Of a DNA stretch of 64,000 nt, positions 45,625 through 54,447 are shown in pieces. Location: positions 1-64,000 of the forward strand of contig JAVJUS010000129.1 of assembly GCA_040220455.1 (NCBI GenBank), given 5' to 3'. Under the pieces are notes generated by a model that saw only the letters and a list, made by a program, of their open reading frames with translations, made no database searches and was not told the origin of the DNA. How positions within the stretch are numbered: the stretch's first letter is position 1; each line of letters starts with the position of its first letter. The translations under genes and the position numbers were made by a program. This stretch comes from JAVJUS01 sp040220455. GTDB lineage: Bacteria; Pseudomonadota; Alphaproteobacteria; DSM-16000; Inquilinaceae.

Positions 45625-45912
45625 TCAGCCGAAGCGGCGGCGGGCGCTCTCGAGCGCCTCGCCGATGTCTTTCCAGGCCATCTCCAGACCCGCCTTCATG
45701 TCTTCCATCGCGCCTTCGCCGGCTCGGCGCAACTCCTCGAGCTTGGCCTGGTTCTCCTCACGCCGTCGGCGCAGATCCTCCAGCGCCCGGTCCATATCCG
45801 CCTTGGACTCGGCCCGGGCCTCCTTCGCCTTGGCGTCGAGACGCTGGATCTCGGCGTCGAGCTCCTGGAGCTTCGCCTTCAGCTTTTCCTCGTAGGTCTG
45901 CTTCATGGACAT
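45625..45912 (-). CDS. Small coiled-coil protein, sll1863-like stress family
   Basis: 95 residues, almost wholly charged coiled coil. Start MSMKQTYEEKLKAKLQELDAEI, then repeated Glu/Lys/Arg heptads, and the end GEGAMEDMKAGLEMAWKDIGEAL, which resembles the sll1863-type stress-response proteins. No signal peptide or membrane helix. Second ATG at 45906 is an alternative start. It precedes nothing on its strand closely; the PII-like gene end lies upstream at 46030. Confidence 0.75.
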   Translation of the reverse strand: MSMKQTYEEKLKAKLQELDAEIQRLDAKAKEARAESKADMDRALEDLRRRREENQAKLEELRRAGEGAMEDMKAGLEMAWKDIGEALESARRRFG

Positions 45913-46029
45913 CGGATGGCCTCCGGGTCTTGTCGACGGGACGGGCGGGCGCTGCTGCGCACCGCCCGCTGTTCCTTCATCAATGACCCGGCCCGGCTCC
46001 GGGTTCCTCGTCCCGGCGCCGGGCGGCCG

Positions 46030-46386
46030 TCAGACCTCGTCCTCGGCGCGCACGAAATGCTCCAGGCGGACGACATGGGTGTCCGAGATGAACATGACGC
46101 CGGAGCTCTTCTCGAACAGCGGGCGCAGGCCCGAGGCGACCTTGTGGATCACCGCCTCCGAGCCGACGGCCATGATCATGATCAGGCTCGCCCGGTCGTT
46201 GAACAGCAGCCGGCCTTCGTGGAAGCCGTGATGGCCCATGCCGGCGATGTCGCGGACCAGCGTGTAGCCGGTGGCGCCCGCCCGGTCGAGCAGGTCGCGC
46301 ACGAAGGATTCGCGCTCGCCGGGCACGACGATGTCGATCTTCTTCAGCGGCGCGTAGACGATGTCGGAATCGGGCGAGGGGGTCAC
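46030..46386 (-). CDS. PII-like signalling protein of the DAB operon
   Basis: 118-residue PII-superfamily-like protein. KKIDIVVPGERESFVRDLLDRAGATGYTLVRD gives the first beta-alpha-beta unit; GMGHHGFHEGRLLFND occupies the T-loop; SLIMIMAVGSEAVIHKVASGLRPLFEKSSG forms the second unit. The conserved uridylylated Tyr of GlnB is absent, so it belongs with the PII-like proteins found beside carbon-uptake systems. The GTG at 46386 overlaps the dabA stop by 4 bp (GTGA), tying it to that operon, so it probably senses a nucleotide or bicarbonate and tunes DabAB. Confidence 0.85.
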   Translation of the reverse strand: MTPSPDSDIVYAPLKKIDIVVPGERESFVRDLLDRAGATGYTLVRDIAGMGHHGFHEGRLLFNDRASLIMIMAVGSEAVIHKVASGLRPLFEKSSGVMFISDTHVVRLEHFVRAEDEV

Positions 46387-48911
46387 GACGCGATCTCCAG
46401 GGCAGGCTCGGGGGTGTGGGTGGGCGCAGGTCCGGCCGCCGGGGCGGGGGCGCGGCGCTCGGGCTCTTCGATCGGGCCGGCCTCGCCCGGCACGGAGCGG
46501 TCGCCGGGCGGGGTCTCGCGATCCGGCGCGTACCAGGCGCCGTCCCGGGCCCGGCGGGACAGTCGCCCGGTTTCCGGGTCGACCACCAGCAGGGCGACCC
46601 AGCCATTGCCGAAGAGGGTGCGCAGCACCGGGTTGCGGGCGATCACGGCCTCGACCCGCTCGCGCGGCGCCTCGACCACGGTCAGCAGGCGCATCGGCTC
46701 GTGATAGCCGCGCCCGGCGGCGGCATGGACCGACTGCATCGGCAGGCCGGTCATCAGGTCGCTGCCATTGCCCTGCACCACGCCCAGTGCTCCGACGACG
46801 GTCTGCGTCACCTTCGAGCCGGCGCCGTAGGCCACCGGATCGACGGTCGAGAAATAGTACTGTGTGTTGATCCACTGGGCGACCACCATCGGCGCCGTCA
46901 GGATCACCTCCAGCGCCTTGCCCTCGCCGTCGCCCCGCCAGTCGTAGGAGTGCAGGAAGGCCCGGCCCTCCAGGTCCATGTCGCGGGTCAGGGCCCGCGC
47001 GCCGACGATGAACGCGCCGTTGCGCGCCAGCCCCCATTCGGGCCGCACCTGGGCCCAGTCGGCGGCCCGGCCGGCGACATGCTCCGCCGCGTCGGGCGTG
47101 ACGGCATCCGCCGGGGCGGCGCCTGGCAGCCGCGCCGCCCGCTCGGCCGCCGCGGCGCGCCGGGCCCGATCCAGATCGGCGCGAAGCCGGGGGAGCACGT
47201 CGGGGTGCCGGGTCTCCGCCGCCGACGTGCCGTAGAGGGTGACCGCGTCGGTGGTCGTGTTGTGCTCGGCGCCGAGGAACACCGTGTCGGCCGGGATCGC
47301 GATGCCGCGTGCGGCGAGCTGGGAGCGCACCGAAGGCTTCTCCAGGATCGCGGCCAGGGCGCGGGCGTTGGGACCGCCCTGGTGACCGCCGCAGGCGCCG
47401 CAGTCCAGTCCGGCGGCGAAGGGGTTGTTCACCGTCTCCGCGCCGTGGCCGCACAGGACGACGACGGGCGCGAAGGTCGAGGTCAGGCCCATCACCGTCA
47501 GCGCCGCTTCCGCCGCGGCGACCTGCTCGGCCTCCGCGATACCGACGATCGCCGCGTCCGCCGGCGGCGCCTCCAGCGGCGGCACAGTCATGTCGACCTG
47601 CGGCCGCGTTTCGAGCGCTGGCTGAAGAGAGTTACGTAACTTCTTGACGCGATCCTCGAATCCCCGAGGCATGAGCGTCCGCGCGACCAGCGTCCCGGCA
47701 TAGGCGAGGCCGGTCGCCTCGACGAAGGCGAAGGCGCCGGCGACGCTCGCCTTCAGCGTCCGGGAGAGCGCCTTGAGGCCGCCAAGCCGGGCCCGGCCGC
47801 GCCGCTCGGCGGCGATCGTCTCCGTGTCGCCCATGGGCAGGTCGTCGACCTCGAAGCGCGGGTCGAGCAGGACCGGGCAGGAGGCATGGGCTTCCTCCGC
47901 GCCATGGGGCCGGAAGGCGATCGGCAGGCCGAAGAAGCCGGCGAAGCCGAAGGTCTCGTAGGCGCCTGTCGCCTCCAGATGCCGGCGCAGGACCTCCGAG
48001 CGGACATCGATGCAGAAGACGAGCTGGGCGGCCGGCCGCGCCGCGTCGCTGTCGCGCTTCGCCTCCGGCGTCGCGCCGGCGGCGTCGGCGATCCGGTGGG
48101 TCAGGTCGCGCCGCCAGGTCTCCTCCCAGGCCTCCAGCCAGATCGGCGCGTCGGCGCCGGGCGCCGGGCCGGCGGGCATCTCCGGCGGCTCGGGGACGTC
48201 GAGCAACCGGGCGATGGCGAAGCGCACAGCCAGGTAGTCCGCCAGTGTGATCGGCGCCGCGGCCTGCCAGGCTCTGTCGCGCGCGCCGGACCGCCAGCGG
48301 ATGAAGCTCGACCAGCCGGGCAGGGCGGCAAGATGGGCGAGGATAACGCCCTCGCGCTCGGTGTCCGGAACCGCGTCGAGGAAGGACTGCACCATGCCGA
48401 GGGCGTCGGGCGGCAGCCCGGCGATCCGCGACCGGCCGGGCAGGCCGCGGTCGTGGGGGGCGAGCCGGCGCCATGCGGTGTAGAAGCCCTTGTCCCGGCC
48501 CGGCATCGGCCAGGCGGCCTGGCCTTCGTCCAGGAAGGCGGTCAGCCAGGCGACCAGATGACGGTTGACGGCCTCCGTGCCCGGGTCGGCGTCGGCCGGC
48601 GCGGCCTCGGCGCCGGGTCCTCCGACGACGCCGGGCCCGTCGACGGCGTCCGTGCGGCCGTGGCGCCGGGCGAGGCCCGACAGGACCTGCCGGTCGATGG
48701 CGCCGCTGGCCAGGGCGTCGCGCACGGCGTCGGGGGTCGGGTAGCCGTTGCCGCCGAACAGGGCCGCACCTTCGGCGACGGCGGCCTCGAACGGCCGGTC
48801 CTCGAAGCCCTGGAGCGGGTTGACGGCGATCATCCGGTCGAGCGGCCAGGCCGGGGCGAGCCGGGCGGCGGCGTTCTCGATCCGCGCGGAGAGGGCGGCT
48901 ATCTCAGGCAC
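46383..48911 (-). CDS. dabA: DabA, inorganic-carbon uptake subunit (DUF2309)
   Basis: 842-residue protein of the DUF2309/UPF0753 family. With DabB it forms the DAB complex, which draws in CO2 and hydrates it to bicarbonate using membrane energy. The beta-carbonic-anhydrase-like Zn site is complete: Cys and Asp in QLVFCIDVRSEVLRRHLE, His in LCGHGAETVNNPF and Cys in GLDCGACGGHQG. Other family stretches are DRMIAVNPLQGFED near the start and ITAPMVVAQWINTQYYFSTVDP. The C-terminal tail is Pro/Ala-rich. GTG 48911 overlaps the dabB end by 8 bp; an upstream frame lies inside dabB and is not coding. Confidence 0.93.
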   Translation of the reverse strand: MPEIAALSARIENAAARLAPAWPLDRMIAVNPLQGFEDRPFEAAVAEGAALFGGNGYPTPDAVRDALASGAIDRQVLSGLARRHGRTDAVDGPGVVGGPGAEAAPADADPGTEAVNRHLVAWLTAFLDEGQAAWPMPGRDKGFYTAWRRLAPHDRGLPGRSRIAGLPPDALGMVQSFLDAVPDTEREGVILAHLAALPGWSSFIRWRSGARDRAWQAAAPITLADYLAVRFAIARLLDVPEPPEMPAGPAPGADAPIWLEAWEETWRRDLTHRIADAAGATPEAKRDSDAARPAAQLVFCIDVRSEVLRRHLEATGAYETFGFAGFFGLPIAFRPHGAEEAHASCPVLLDPRFEVDDLPMGDTETIAAERRGRARLGGLKALSRTLKASVAGAFAFVEATGLAYAGTLVARTLMPRGFEDRVKKLRNSLQPALETRPQVDMTVPPLEAPPADAAIVGIAEAEQVAAAEAALTVMGLTSTFAPVVVLCGHGAETVNNPFAAGLDCGACGGHQGGPNARALAAILEKPSVRSQLAARGIAIPADTVFLGAEHNTTTDAVTLYGTSAAETRHPDVLPRLRADLDRARRAAAAERAARLPGAAPADAVTPDAAEHVAGRAADWAQVRPEWGLARNGAFIVGARALTRDMDLEGRAFLHSYDWRGDGEGKALEVILTAPMVVAQWINTQYYFSTVDPVAYGAGSKVTQTVVGALGVVQGNGSDLMTGLPMQSVHAAAGRGYHEPMRLLTVVEAPRERVEAVIARNPVLRTLFGNGWVALLVVDPETGRLSRRARDGAWYAPDRETPPGDRSVPGEAGPIEEPERRAPAPAAGPAPTHTPEPALEIAS

Positions 48912-50349
48912 TGTACTGCCTCCGGACGGCGGTGACGGTGGCGGGCGCCGGCTGGCCGGCCCGCAGGGCGAGGACGTAGACACGGTCGGCGAGGCCGCCG
49001 GCGCGGCGGTGCAGCCCGGCGGCGGTGGCCGCCCAGGCAAGCGCGAAGACCGCGACGACGAGGACATGAACCGGGCCGAGTGGCGCGGCGCCCGTCATGC
49101 CCGGCACGGCGGCCAGCGCCGTCTCGGACAGGGCGACCACGGCGCCGTAGACCGCGGCGATGGCGGCGAGCGCCAGCGGGATGCCGAGAATCCGGGCGAC
49201 CCCGCTCTCCGTCTCCCGTCCGGCGGCGACGAGCGCGGCATGGGCGACGGCGATGGCGGCGAAGGCGACCAGGACCGCACCGGCATCGAGCCCGCCGGCG
49301 AGCTTGCCGGTGACCAGCGCGAAGACCGCGCCGCCGGCGACGGCGGCCAGGACCGCCGCGGCCACGGCGTCGCGACCGACCGCCGTCTCGACGCCGCCGG
49401 GCAGGCGACGCGCGGCCACGGCCGATCCGGCGCCGAGGAACAGGCTCGCCTTGTAGGCGCCGTGGAGGACCAGGTGGGCCATCGCCGCCGCCGGCAGGCC
49501 GAGGCCGCACTGCAGCACCATGAAGCCCATCTGGGCGACGGTGGAGGCGGCCAGGCCGCGCTTGACGTCGGCTTGGGCGGTGGCCACAACGGCGCCGGCC
49601 AGCGCGCTGGTCGCGCCCAGGACGACGAGCACCGCCAGGGCGTGGGGCACGGCCTCGAAGACGGGCATGGTCCGGGCGATCAGGATGCCGCCGGCATTGA
49701 CCAGGCCGGCATGCATGAAGGCCGAGACCGGCGTCGGCGCGGTCATCGAGGACATCAGCCAGCGGTGGAACGGCACCAGGCCGCACTGGATCGCCGCGGC
49801 GAGGGCGAAGGCCGCGCAGGCGACGGCCAGCGCGCCGGTCTGGCCCGAGGCCGCGCCGGCGCCGACCGCGACCACCGCCGTCGAGAGGGACGCCGTGCCG
49901 GTCGCCTGGGCAAGCGCCCACAGCCCGACCGCCAGCGCCGCGCCGCCGACCAGGAAGTGGGTCCGGGCGAGCCGGCCGGCCGCCCGCGCCTGGGGCCAGG
50001 CCCGGTTGGTGGCGATCAGGTCGGCCAGCAGCCATCCCATGGCGACCCAGGCCGCGGCGAACAGGGCCATGTGGTCGGCCGCCAGCAGCACCAGGACCAC
50101 CGCCGTCAGGCCGGACAGGCGCGCGAAGAAGCGGTCGCGCCCGGCCTCGCCGTCCATGTATCGGCGTGCGAAGACATGCACGACGGCGCTGATGACGGTG
50201 ACGGCGACGGCGAGGAACAGGCTCAGCGCGTCGAGGCGGAAGGGGCCGGCCTCGATCGGCAGAGTACCGGACACCGTCAGCGCGACGAGCGCCGCCAGCG
50301 CCGATGCGCCGGCGAGGCTTCCAGCGAATGCGATGGCAAGTCGAACCAC
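48904..50349 (-). CDS. dabB: DabB, proton-channel-like membrane subunit (ND5/MrpA family)
   Basis: 481-residue polytopic protein with about 12-14 helices, related to the NuoL/ND5 antiporter subunit. Key conserved parts are QCGLVPFHRWLMSSMTAPTPVSAFMHAGLVNAGG, with Lys/His residues of the proton path, and VKRGLAASTVAQMGFMVLQCGLG. It anchors DabA and supplies cation-gradient energy. Not a complex I gene: no other nuo genes are near, and dabA directly follows with an 8-bp overlap. I prefer the GTG at 50349 (AAAGG 8 bases upstream, then immediate first helix); the ATG at 50400 adds 17 polar residues and has no ribosome site. Confidence 0.92.
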   Translation of the reverse strand: MVRLAIAFAGSLAGASALAALVALTVSGTLPIEAGPFRLDALSLFLAVAVTVISAVVHVFARRYMDGEAGRDRFFARLSGLTAVVLVLLAADHMALFAAAWVAMGWLLADLIATNRAWPQARAAGRLARTHFLVGGAALAVGLWALAQATGTASLSTAVVAVGAGAASGQTGALAVACAAFALAAAIQCGLVPFHRWLMSSMTAPTPVSAFMHAGLVNAGGILIARTMPVFEAVPHALAVLVVLGATSALAGAVVATAQADVKRGLAASTVAQMGFMVLQCGLGLPAAAMAHLVLHGAYKASLFLGAGSAVAARRLPGGVETAVGRDAVAAAVLAAVAGGAVFALVTGKLAGGLDAGAVLVAFAAIAVAHAALVAAGRETESGVARILGIPLALAAIAAVYGAVVALSETALAAVPGMTGAAPLGPVHVLVVAVFALAWAATAAGLHRRAGGLADRVYVLALRAGQPAPATVTAVRRQYSA

Positions 50350-50411
50350 GATGGGGGCCTTTCGTCCGGGGGAAGACGCGAGGCCCGCCTTTTCGCACAT
50401 GCGGTACTATT

Positions 50412-50429
50412 GGGTAAGTTGATTTACCC
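50412..50429. promoter_or_regulatory. Inverted repeat upstream of dabB, candidate operator
   Basis: GGGTAA-GTTGAT-TTACCC, perfect 6-bp arms, 60-80 bp before the dabB GTG, in the 70-bp gap after the SDR stop. Together with TTGTAT and CAATAG at promoter-like spacing on the minus strand it looks like a regulated promoter of the dab operon. Confidence 0.4.
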
Positions 50430-50473
50430 GATACAATGCATTGACGTTCTCAATGTAAGCCTCGAAGGCGACG

Positions 50474-51244
50474 TCAGACCCAGCCGCCGTCGACGATGAA
50501 GGCCTGCGCGGTGCACATGCGGCTGTCGTCGGCGGCGAGGAACAGGGCCATGCGGGCGATGTCGTCGGGCTCGACCGCGACATTGAGGCATTGCTTCTCG
50601 CCGATGATCTCGGCCTTGGTCGCCTCGTTGACCCAGAGACGGAGCTGGCGCTCGGTCATGGTCCAGCCGGGGACGAGCGTGTTGACCCGGATGCCCTCGG
50701 GCCCGAAGTCGCGCGCCAGGCCCCGGGTCAGCCCCTCGACCGCCGCCTTGGCCGAGGTGTAGGCCGGCATGCCGCCCTGGGAGGCGTACCAGCTCACCGA
50801 GCCGAAATTGACGATCGAGCCGCCGCCGGCCTCCCGCATCCCCGGCCGCACCGCCTGGGCGGCGAAGAACTGGTGGCGCAGGTTCACCGCCATGCGGTCG
50901 TCCCAATAGTCGGGCGTGACCTCGTCGACCGGGTGGCGCGTGTCGTCGGCGGCGTTGTTCATGAGCGCCCGGATCGGGCCGAAGCGTGCCGCGGTCTCCG
51001 CGATGGCCGCGCGCAGGGCGTCGATGTCGCGCAGGTCACAGGGCAGGAACAGCGCCTCGCCGGGCCCCGCGCCGTTCACCCGCTCGGCCAGCGCGCGGCC
51101 GGCCTCCTCCGCGATGTCGACGAAGCCGACCCGGGCGCCCTGGGCGGCGAAGGCGGCGACCAGCGCGGCGCCGATGCCGCCGGCCCCGCCGGTGACGAAG
51201 ACGGCCCGCCCGGCGAGGCTGGGATAGGCGGCGAAGTCGCTCAT
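50474..51244 (-). CDS. Short-chain dehydrogenase/reductase
   Basis: 256-residue classical SDR. NAD(P) site VTGGAGGIGAALV near residue 20, MNNAADD (the NNAG variant), catalytic FGSVSW, and YTSAK near 160 with the Tyr-x-x-x-Lys pair; PGWTMTERQ and the C-terminal FIVDGGWV complete the fold. It would oxidise a hydroxyl of a sugar acid or similar. It lies 44 bp from the TRAP permease end on the same strand, so it is probably part of that uptake and catabolism set. ATG at 51244. Confidence 0.9.
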   Translation of the reverse strand: MSDFAAYPSLAGRAVFVTGGAGGIGAALVAAFAAQGARVGFVDIAEEAGRALAERVNGAGPGEALFLPCDLRDIDALRAAIAETAARFGPIRALMNNAADDTRHPVDEVTPDYWDDRMAVNLRHQFFAAQAVRPGMREAGGGSIVNFGSVSWYASQGGMPAYTSAKAAVEGLTRGLARDFGPEGIRVNTLVPGWTMTERQLRLWVNEATKAEIIGEKQCLNVAVEPDDIARMALFLAADDSRMCTAQAFIVDGGWV

Positions 51245-51288
51245 CGGGTCGCGTGCTCCTCTCGATGTCCCTGTGTCGCGCGAGGCGC

Positions 51289-52584
51289 CTATCCCTCGTA
51301 GCCGAAGACCCGGGGCAGCCACAGCACGGTCTCCGGCACCAGGACCATGATCACTAGCGCCGTCAGCAGCACCAGGATGAAGGGCCAGATCTCCGCGATG
51401 ATGGCGCGCAGGGGAATGCCGGTCAGCCCGTTGATGACGAACAGGAGGACCCCGTAGGGCGGCGTGACCAGCCCGATCATCATGTTGACCACGATGACGA
51501 CGCCGAAATGCACCGGGTCGATGTCCATCGCCCGGATCGCCGGCATCAGCAGCGGGACCAGGACCAGCAGCATGGTCGTGGCGTCGAGGAAGCAGCCGAA
51601 CAGCAGGAACAGGACATTGATCGCCAGGAAGAAGGCGAGCGGCGGGATGTCGATCGTGTCGAGCCAGGCGGCGAGCGCGTTGGGCACCTGCTCGATCGTC
51701 ACGGCATAGTTGACGACGAACGCGCCGGCGATGATCAGCGCGATCACCGCGCTCGACTTCGCCGAATTGACCAGGATGTCGACCAGGCCTCGGACGCTCA
51801 GCGCCCGGTAGAACAGCCCCGCCAGCAGCAGCGCATAGGCCGCGGCGACGGAGGCGGCCTCGGTCGGCGTCGTCGCGCCGCCGTAGATCCCGCCCAGCAG
51901 GATCACCGGCAGCAGCAGGGCGGGAAAGGCGCGGAAGGTCAGGCCGGGCAGGCGCGCCACCGGCACCGGGTCCTCCACCGGGAAGCCGCGGCGCCGGGCG
52001 GTCAGGGCGATCAGCACCATCAGCGCGGCGGCCATCATCAGCCCCGGGATGATGCCGCCCAGGAACAGGTAGCCGACCGAGGTCGAGGAGACCAGCGCGT
52101 AGAGCACCAGCGGGATCGACGGCGGGATGATCGGCCCGATCGTCGCCGAGGCCGCCGTCACCGCCGCCGCGAAGCCGCGCGGGTAGCGCCCCTCGCGCGT
52201 CATCATGTCGATCAGCACGCGGCCGATGCCGGCGGCGTCGGCCAGCGCGCTGCCCGACATGCCGGAGAAGATCAGGCTCGCCACCACGTTGACATGGGCG
52301 AGCCCGCCGCGCAGCCGGCCGACGATGGCGAGGCAGAAGGCCAGCAGCCGGTCGCTGATCGTGCCCGCGTTCATCACGTTGGCGGCGAAGATGAACAGCG
52401 GCACCGCCAGCAGCACGAAGCTGTTGTAGAGCTGGTTGAGCATCTGCTCGCTCGCCAGCCCTACATCGCGGCCGGCGGCGAACAGATAGGCGATCCCGGC
52501 GACGATCATGGCGAAGCCGATCGGCATGCCGATCGCGCCGAGGGCCAGGAACAGGCCGATCAGGAAGAGGAAGGGGGTGCTCAT
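51289..52584 (-). CDS. TRAP transporter large permease (DctM)
   Basis: 431-residue inner-membrane protein of the DctM family, the transport channel of a tripartite ATP-independent system for organic acids. About twelve helices. Family signatures are GLPIGFAM-like (IGMPIGFAMIVAGI), GMSGSALADAAGIGRVLIDMM, ASATIGPIIPPSIPLVLYA and GGATTPTEAASVAAAYAL. ATG at 52584, 25 bp after the small permease stop. Operon order on the minus strand is binding protein, small permease, large permease, SDR. Confidence 0.94.
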   Translation of the reverse strand: MSTPFLFLIGLFLALGAIGMPIGFAMIVAGIAYLFAAGRDVGLASEQMLNQLYNSFVLLAVPLFIFAANVMNAGTISDRLLAFCLAIVGRLRGGLAHVNVVASLIFSGMSGSALADAAGIGRVLIDMMTREGRYPRGFAAAVTAASATIGPIIPPSIPLVLYALVSSTSVGYLFLGGIIPGLMMAAALMVLIALTARRRGFPVEDPVPVARLPGLTFRAFPALLLPVILLGGIYGGATTPTEAASVAAAYALLLAGLFYRALSVRGLVDILVNSAKSSAVIALIIAGAFVVNYAVTIEQVPNALAAWLDTIDIPPLAFFLAINVLFLLFGCFLDATTMLLVLVPLLMPAIRAMDIDPVHFGVVIVVNMMIGLVTPPYGVLLFVINGLTGIPLRAIIAEIWPFILVLLTALVIMVLVPETVLWLPRVFGYEG

Positions 52585-52609
52585 GACGCGCCGGCGGGCC
52601 CTCTGCGGC

Positions 52610-53089
52610 TCACAGCCGGTCGTGCCAGCCGGGGCGCGCGAGGTCGAACACGCGCAGCACCTGGCGCACCGCCACGGCGATCAGGAAGGCCAGGAAGACT
52701 CCATAGACATAGTCGAACCGGATCTTCAGGATCCACGTCTTGTCGAGCGCCATGAAGCTGATGAAGTCGTAGGTCGCGGGCAGGGCGGCGAAAAACGCCG
52801 CGCCCAGCACCAGGGCGGAGAGCAGGGCGAGAATCCGGCGCACGGGTGGCGCCACCCCGTCATAGATCATGGTGAAGGCGACGTGGTCGCGCTCCCGCGT
52901 CATGAACGCCGCCGCCCAGAAGACCATCCAGACATAGGCGATCATGCAGGCCTCGAGCGTCCAGCCCAGCGGCTCGCGCACGACGTAGCGCATGAAGATC
53001 TGCAGCACGAACGCGCCGAACAGCGCGGCGAACAGGGCCGCGCCCACCAGGTCGGCGGCGCGCTGCAGGACGGACAGCAAGCGCCTCAC
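52610..53089 (-). CDS. TRAP transporter small permease (DctQ)
   Basis: 159-residue protein with four hydrophobic helices (about 11-33, 45-65, 88-110 and 125-145), typical of DctQ. FMRYVVREPLGWTLEACMIAYVWMVFWAAAF is the characteristic second-helix region. The GTG at 53089 has GGGAGG 6 bases upstream; the longer frame overlaps the binding-protein gene. Confidence 0.88.
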   Translation of the reverse strand: MRRLLSVLQRAADLVGAALFAALFGAFVLQIFMRYVVREPLGWTLEACMIAYVWMVFWAAAFMTRERDHVAFTMIYDGVAPPVRRILALLSALVLGAAFFAALPATYDFISFMALDKTWILKIRFDYVYGVFLAFLIAVAVRQVLRVFDLARPGWHDRL

Positions 53090-53141
53090 CGCCGCCCTCC
53101 CGAAGGAAGGGCGGCGGCGCGCACGCGGCGTCGGCGGGCCA

Positions 53142-54200
53142 TCACTCGACGGCGTTGATGCGCTCGAGCAGGCCGTCGGGCCAATCCTCGGAGTACTCGG
53201 ACTCCAGGTACTGCTGCTGGACGTGCTCACGGAAGGCCTGAACGTCCGGCTCCGTGATCGCCAGCCCTTCGGACTCGAAGAAGTCGAGCAGCTCCTGCTC
53301 CTGGCGGAGGCGGTTGTTGTTGTTGAACATCACCGCGGCGGCCGCGCCCTCCTGGATGATCTGCTTCTCCTTGTCGCTCAGCGAGTCGTAGAACTCGCCG
53401 GCCATGGAGAAGAAAACGCCGTCGACCAGATGGCTGGTCAGCACGATCTGCTCGGTCACCTCGTAGAAGCCGGCGGCGAGGTCGGTGGGCAGAGGGTTGT
53501 CCTGGCCGTCGACCGCGCCGGTCTGAAGCGCGGTATACACCTCGCCGAAGGCCATCGGCGTCGGGTCGGCGCCGAGCGCACGTCCCAGGAACTGCCAGGT
53601 GTCGGAGCCGGGCATGCGGATCTGCACGCCCGCCAGGTCGGCCGGCGTCTGCACGTCCATCTCCTCGCGCAGGTTGAGCTGGCGCGTGCCGAGATAGGCG
53701 ACGTCGAGGATCTGGATGCCCATCTCGTCCTTGACGGCGCCGTAGTACTCCTCGCCGATGTCGCTGTTGAAGACGGCCTGCTGGTGGTCGGGATCGCGGA
53801 TCAGGTAGCCGGCCGTGAAGATCGAGTACTGCGGCAGCTGCTTGGCGATGTCCTGGGCGGAGATCAGCGCCATCTCCAGGTTGCCGCGCTGCATGGCGAC
53901 CGGCTCGGTGCCCTGCGCGAACAGCGTGGCGTTGAGATAGATCTGAACGTCGAAGGCCTCGGGCGCCGAGCGCTCGACGTACTCCTCGAAGACGTAGAGC
54001 ATCTCGGCATGCCAGTCGCCGGGCACGGCCGGGGTGGAGATCCGGATCTCCCGCGGCTCGTCCTGGGCGGCGGCCGGGCCGGTCAGCGCGGTCGAGGCCA
54101 GCGCGGCCGCGCCGACGGCGGCCAGCGTCATGGCGAGGCACGGGGCGCGGCCCGATGGGGTGCGCCCGGAAGCTGTGCGAACGGCGGTCATGCCGGACAT
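53142..54200 (-). CDS. TRAP transporter substrate-binding protein (DctP)
   Basis: 352-residue periplasmic binding protein with a signal peptide (about 20-43, cleavage AAA-QD). DctP features include AQGTEPVAMQRGNLEMALISAQDIAKQLP and the conserved Arg in VQIRMPGSDTWQFLGRALGADPTPMAFGEVYTALQTGAVDGQDN, where the carboxylate of the ligand is held. Substrate is probably an organic or sugar acid. ATG 54200 follows GGAGGAGG. First gene of the minus-strand operon, divergent from the DapA-like gene across a region containing a palindromic operator. Confidence 0.92.
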   Translation of the reverse strand: MSGMTAVRTASGRTPSGRAPCLAMTLAAVGAAALASTALTGPAAAQDEPREIRISTPAVPGDWHAEMLYVFEEYVERSAPEAFDVQIYLNATLFAQGTEPVAMQRGNLEMALISAQDIAKQLPQYSIFTAGYLIRDPDHQQAVFNSDIGEEYYGAVKDEMGIQILDVAYLGTRQLNLREEMDVQTPADLAGVQIRMPGSDTWQFLGRALGADPTPMAFGEVYTALQTGAVDGQDNPLPTDLAAGFYEVTEQIVLTSHLVDGVFFSMAGEFYDSLSDKEKQIIQEGAAAAVMFNNNNRLRQEQELLDFFESEGLAITEPDVQAFREHVQQQYLESEYSEDWPDGLLERINAVE

Positions 54201-54328
54201 GGCGGTTCCTCCTCCCTGGTCGGTTTCTTCAGCGGCGGTCTTGATGGCGCCGGCGCGTGACGGATCCGTTCCGTCTTGGCGCGCATCATGGCATTCGGGG
54301 TCGGGCCGGACAACCCACAACATCGCAG

Positions 54329-54361
54329 TGACATCGAACTGATATGTCAGTTACGATGACA
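54329..54361. promoter_or_regulatory. Palindromic operator, probable GntR site
   Basis: Inner palindrome AACTGA-TATG-TCAGTT (54337-54352) with perfect arms, flanked by TGACATCG (54329-54336) and CGATGACA (54354-54361), which pair with one mismatch. It lies between the divergent TRAP binding-protein gene and the DapA-like gene, whose operon ends with a GntR-family regulator. FCD-type GntR proteins bind such short-spacer palindromes, so autoregulation of the whole cluster is likely. Confidence 0.6.
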
Positions 54362-54447
54362 CGCGATCCGCGCCGGCTCAGGCCTCGCGCGGAGCCGCGA
54401 AGCGGCCCATCGGGCGGTCACACGGCCCGGCAGAACGAGAGGCGATC

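Noticed and set aside
48904..50349. Complex I subunit NuoL
   Set aside because: No other nuo genes nearby and dabA follows with an overlap; the protein is the shorter DabB form.
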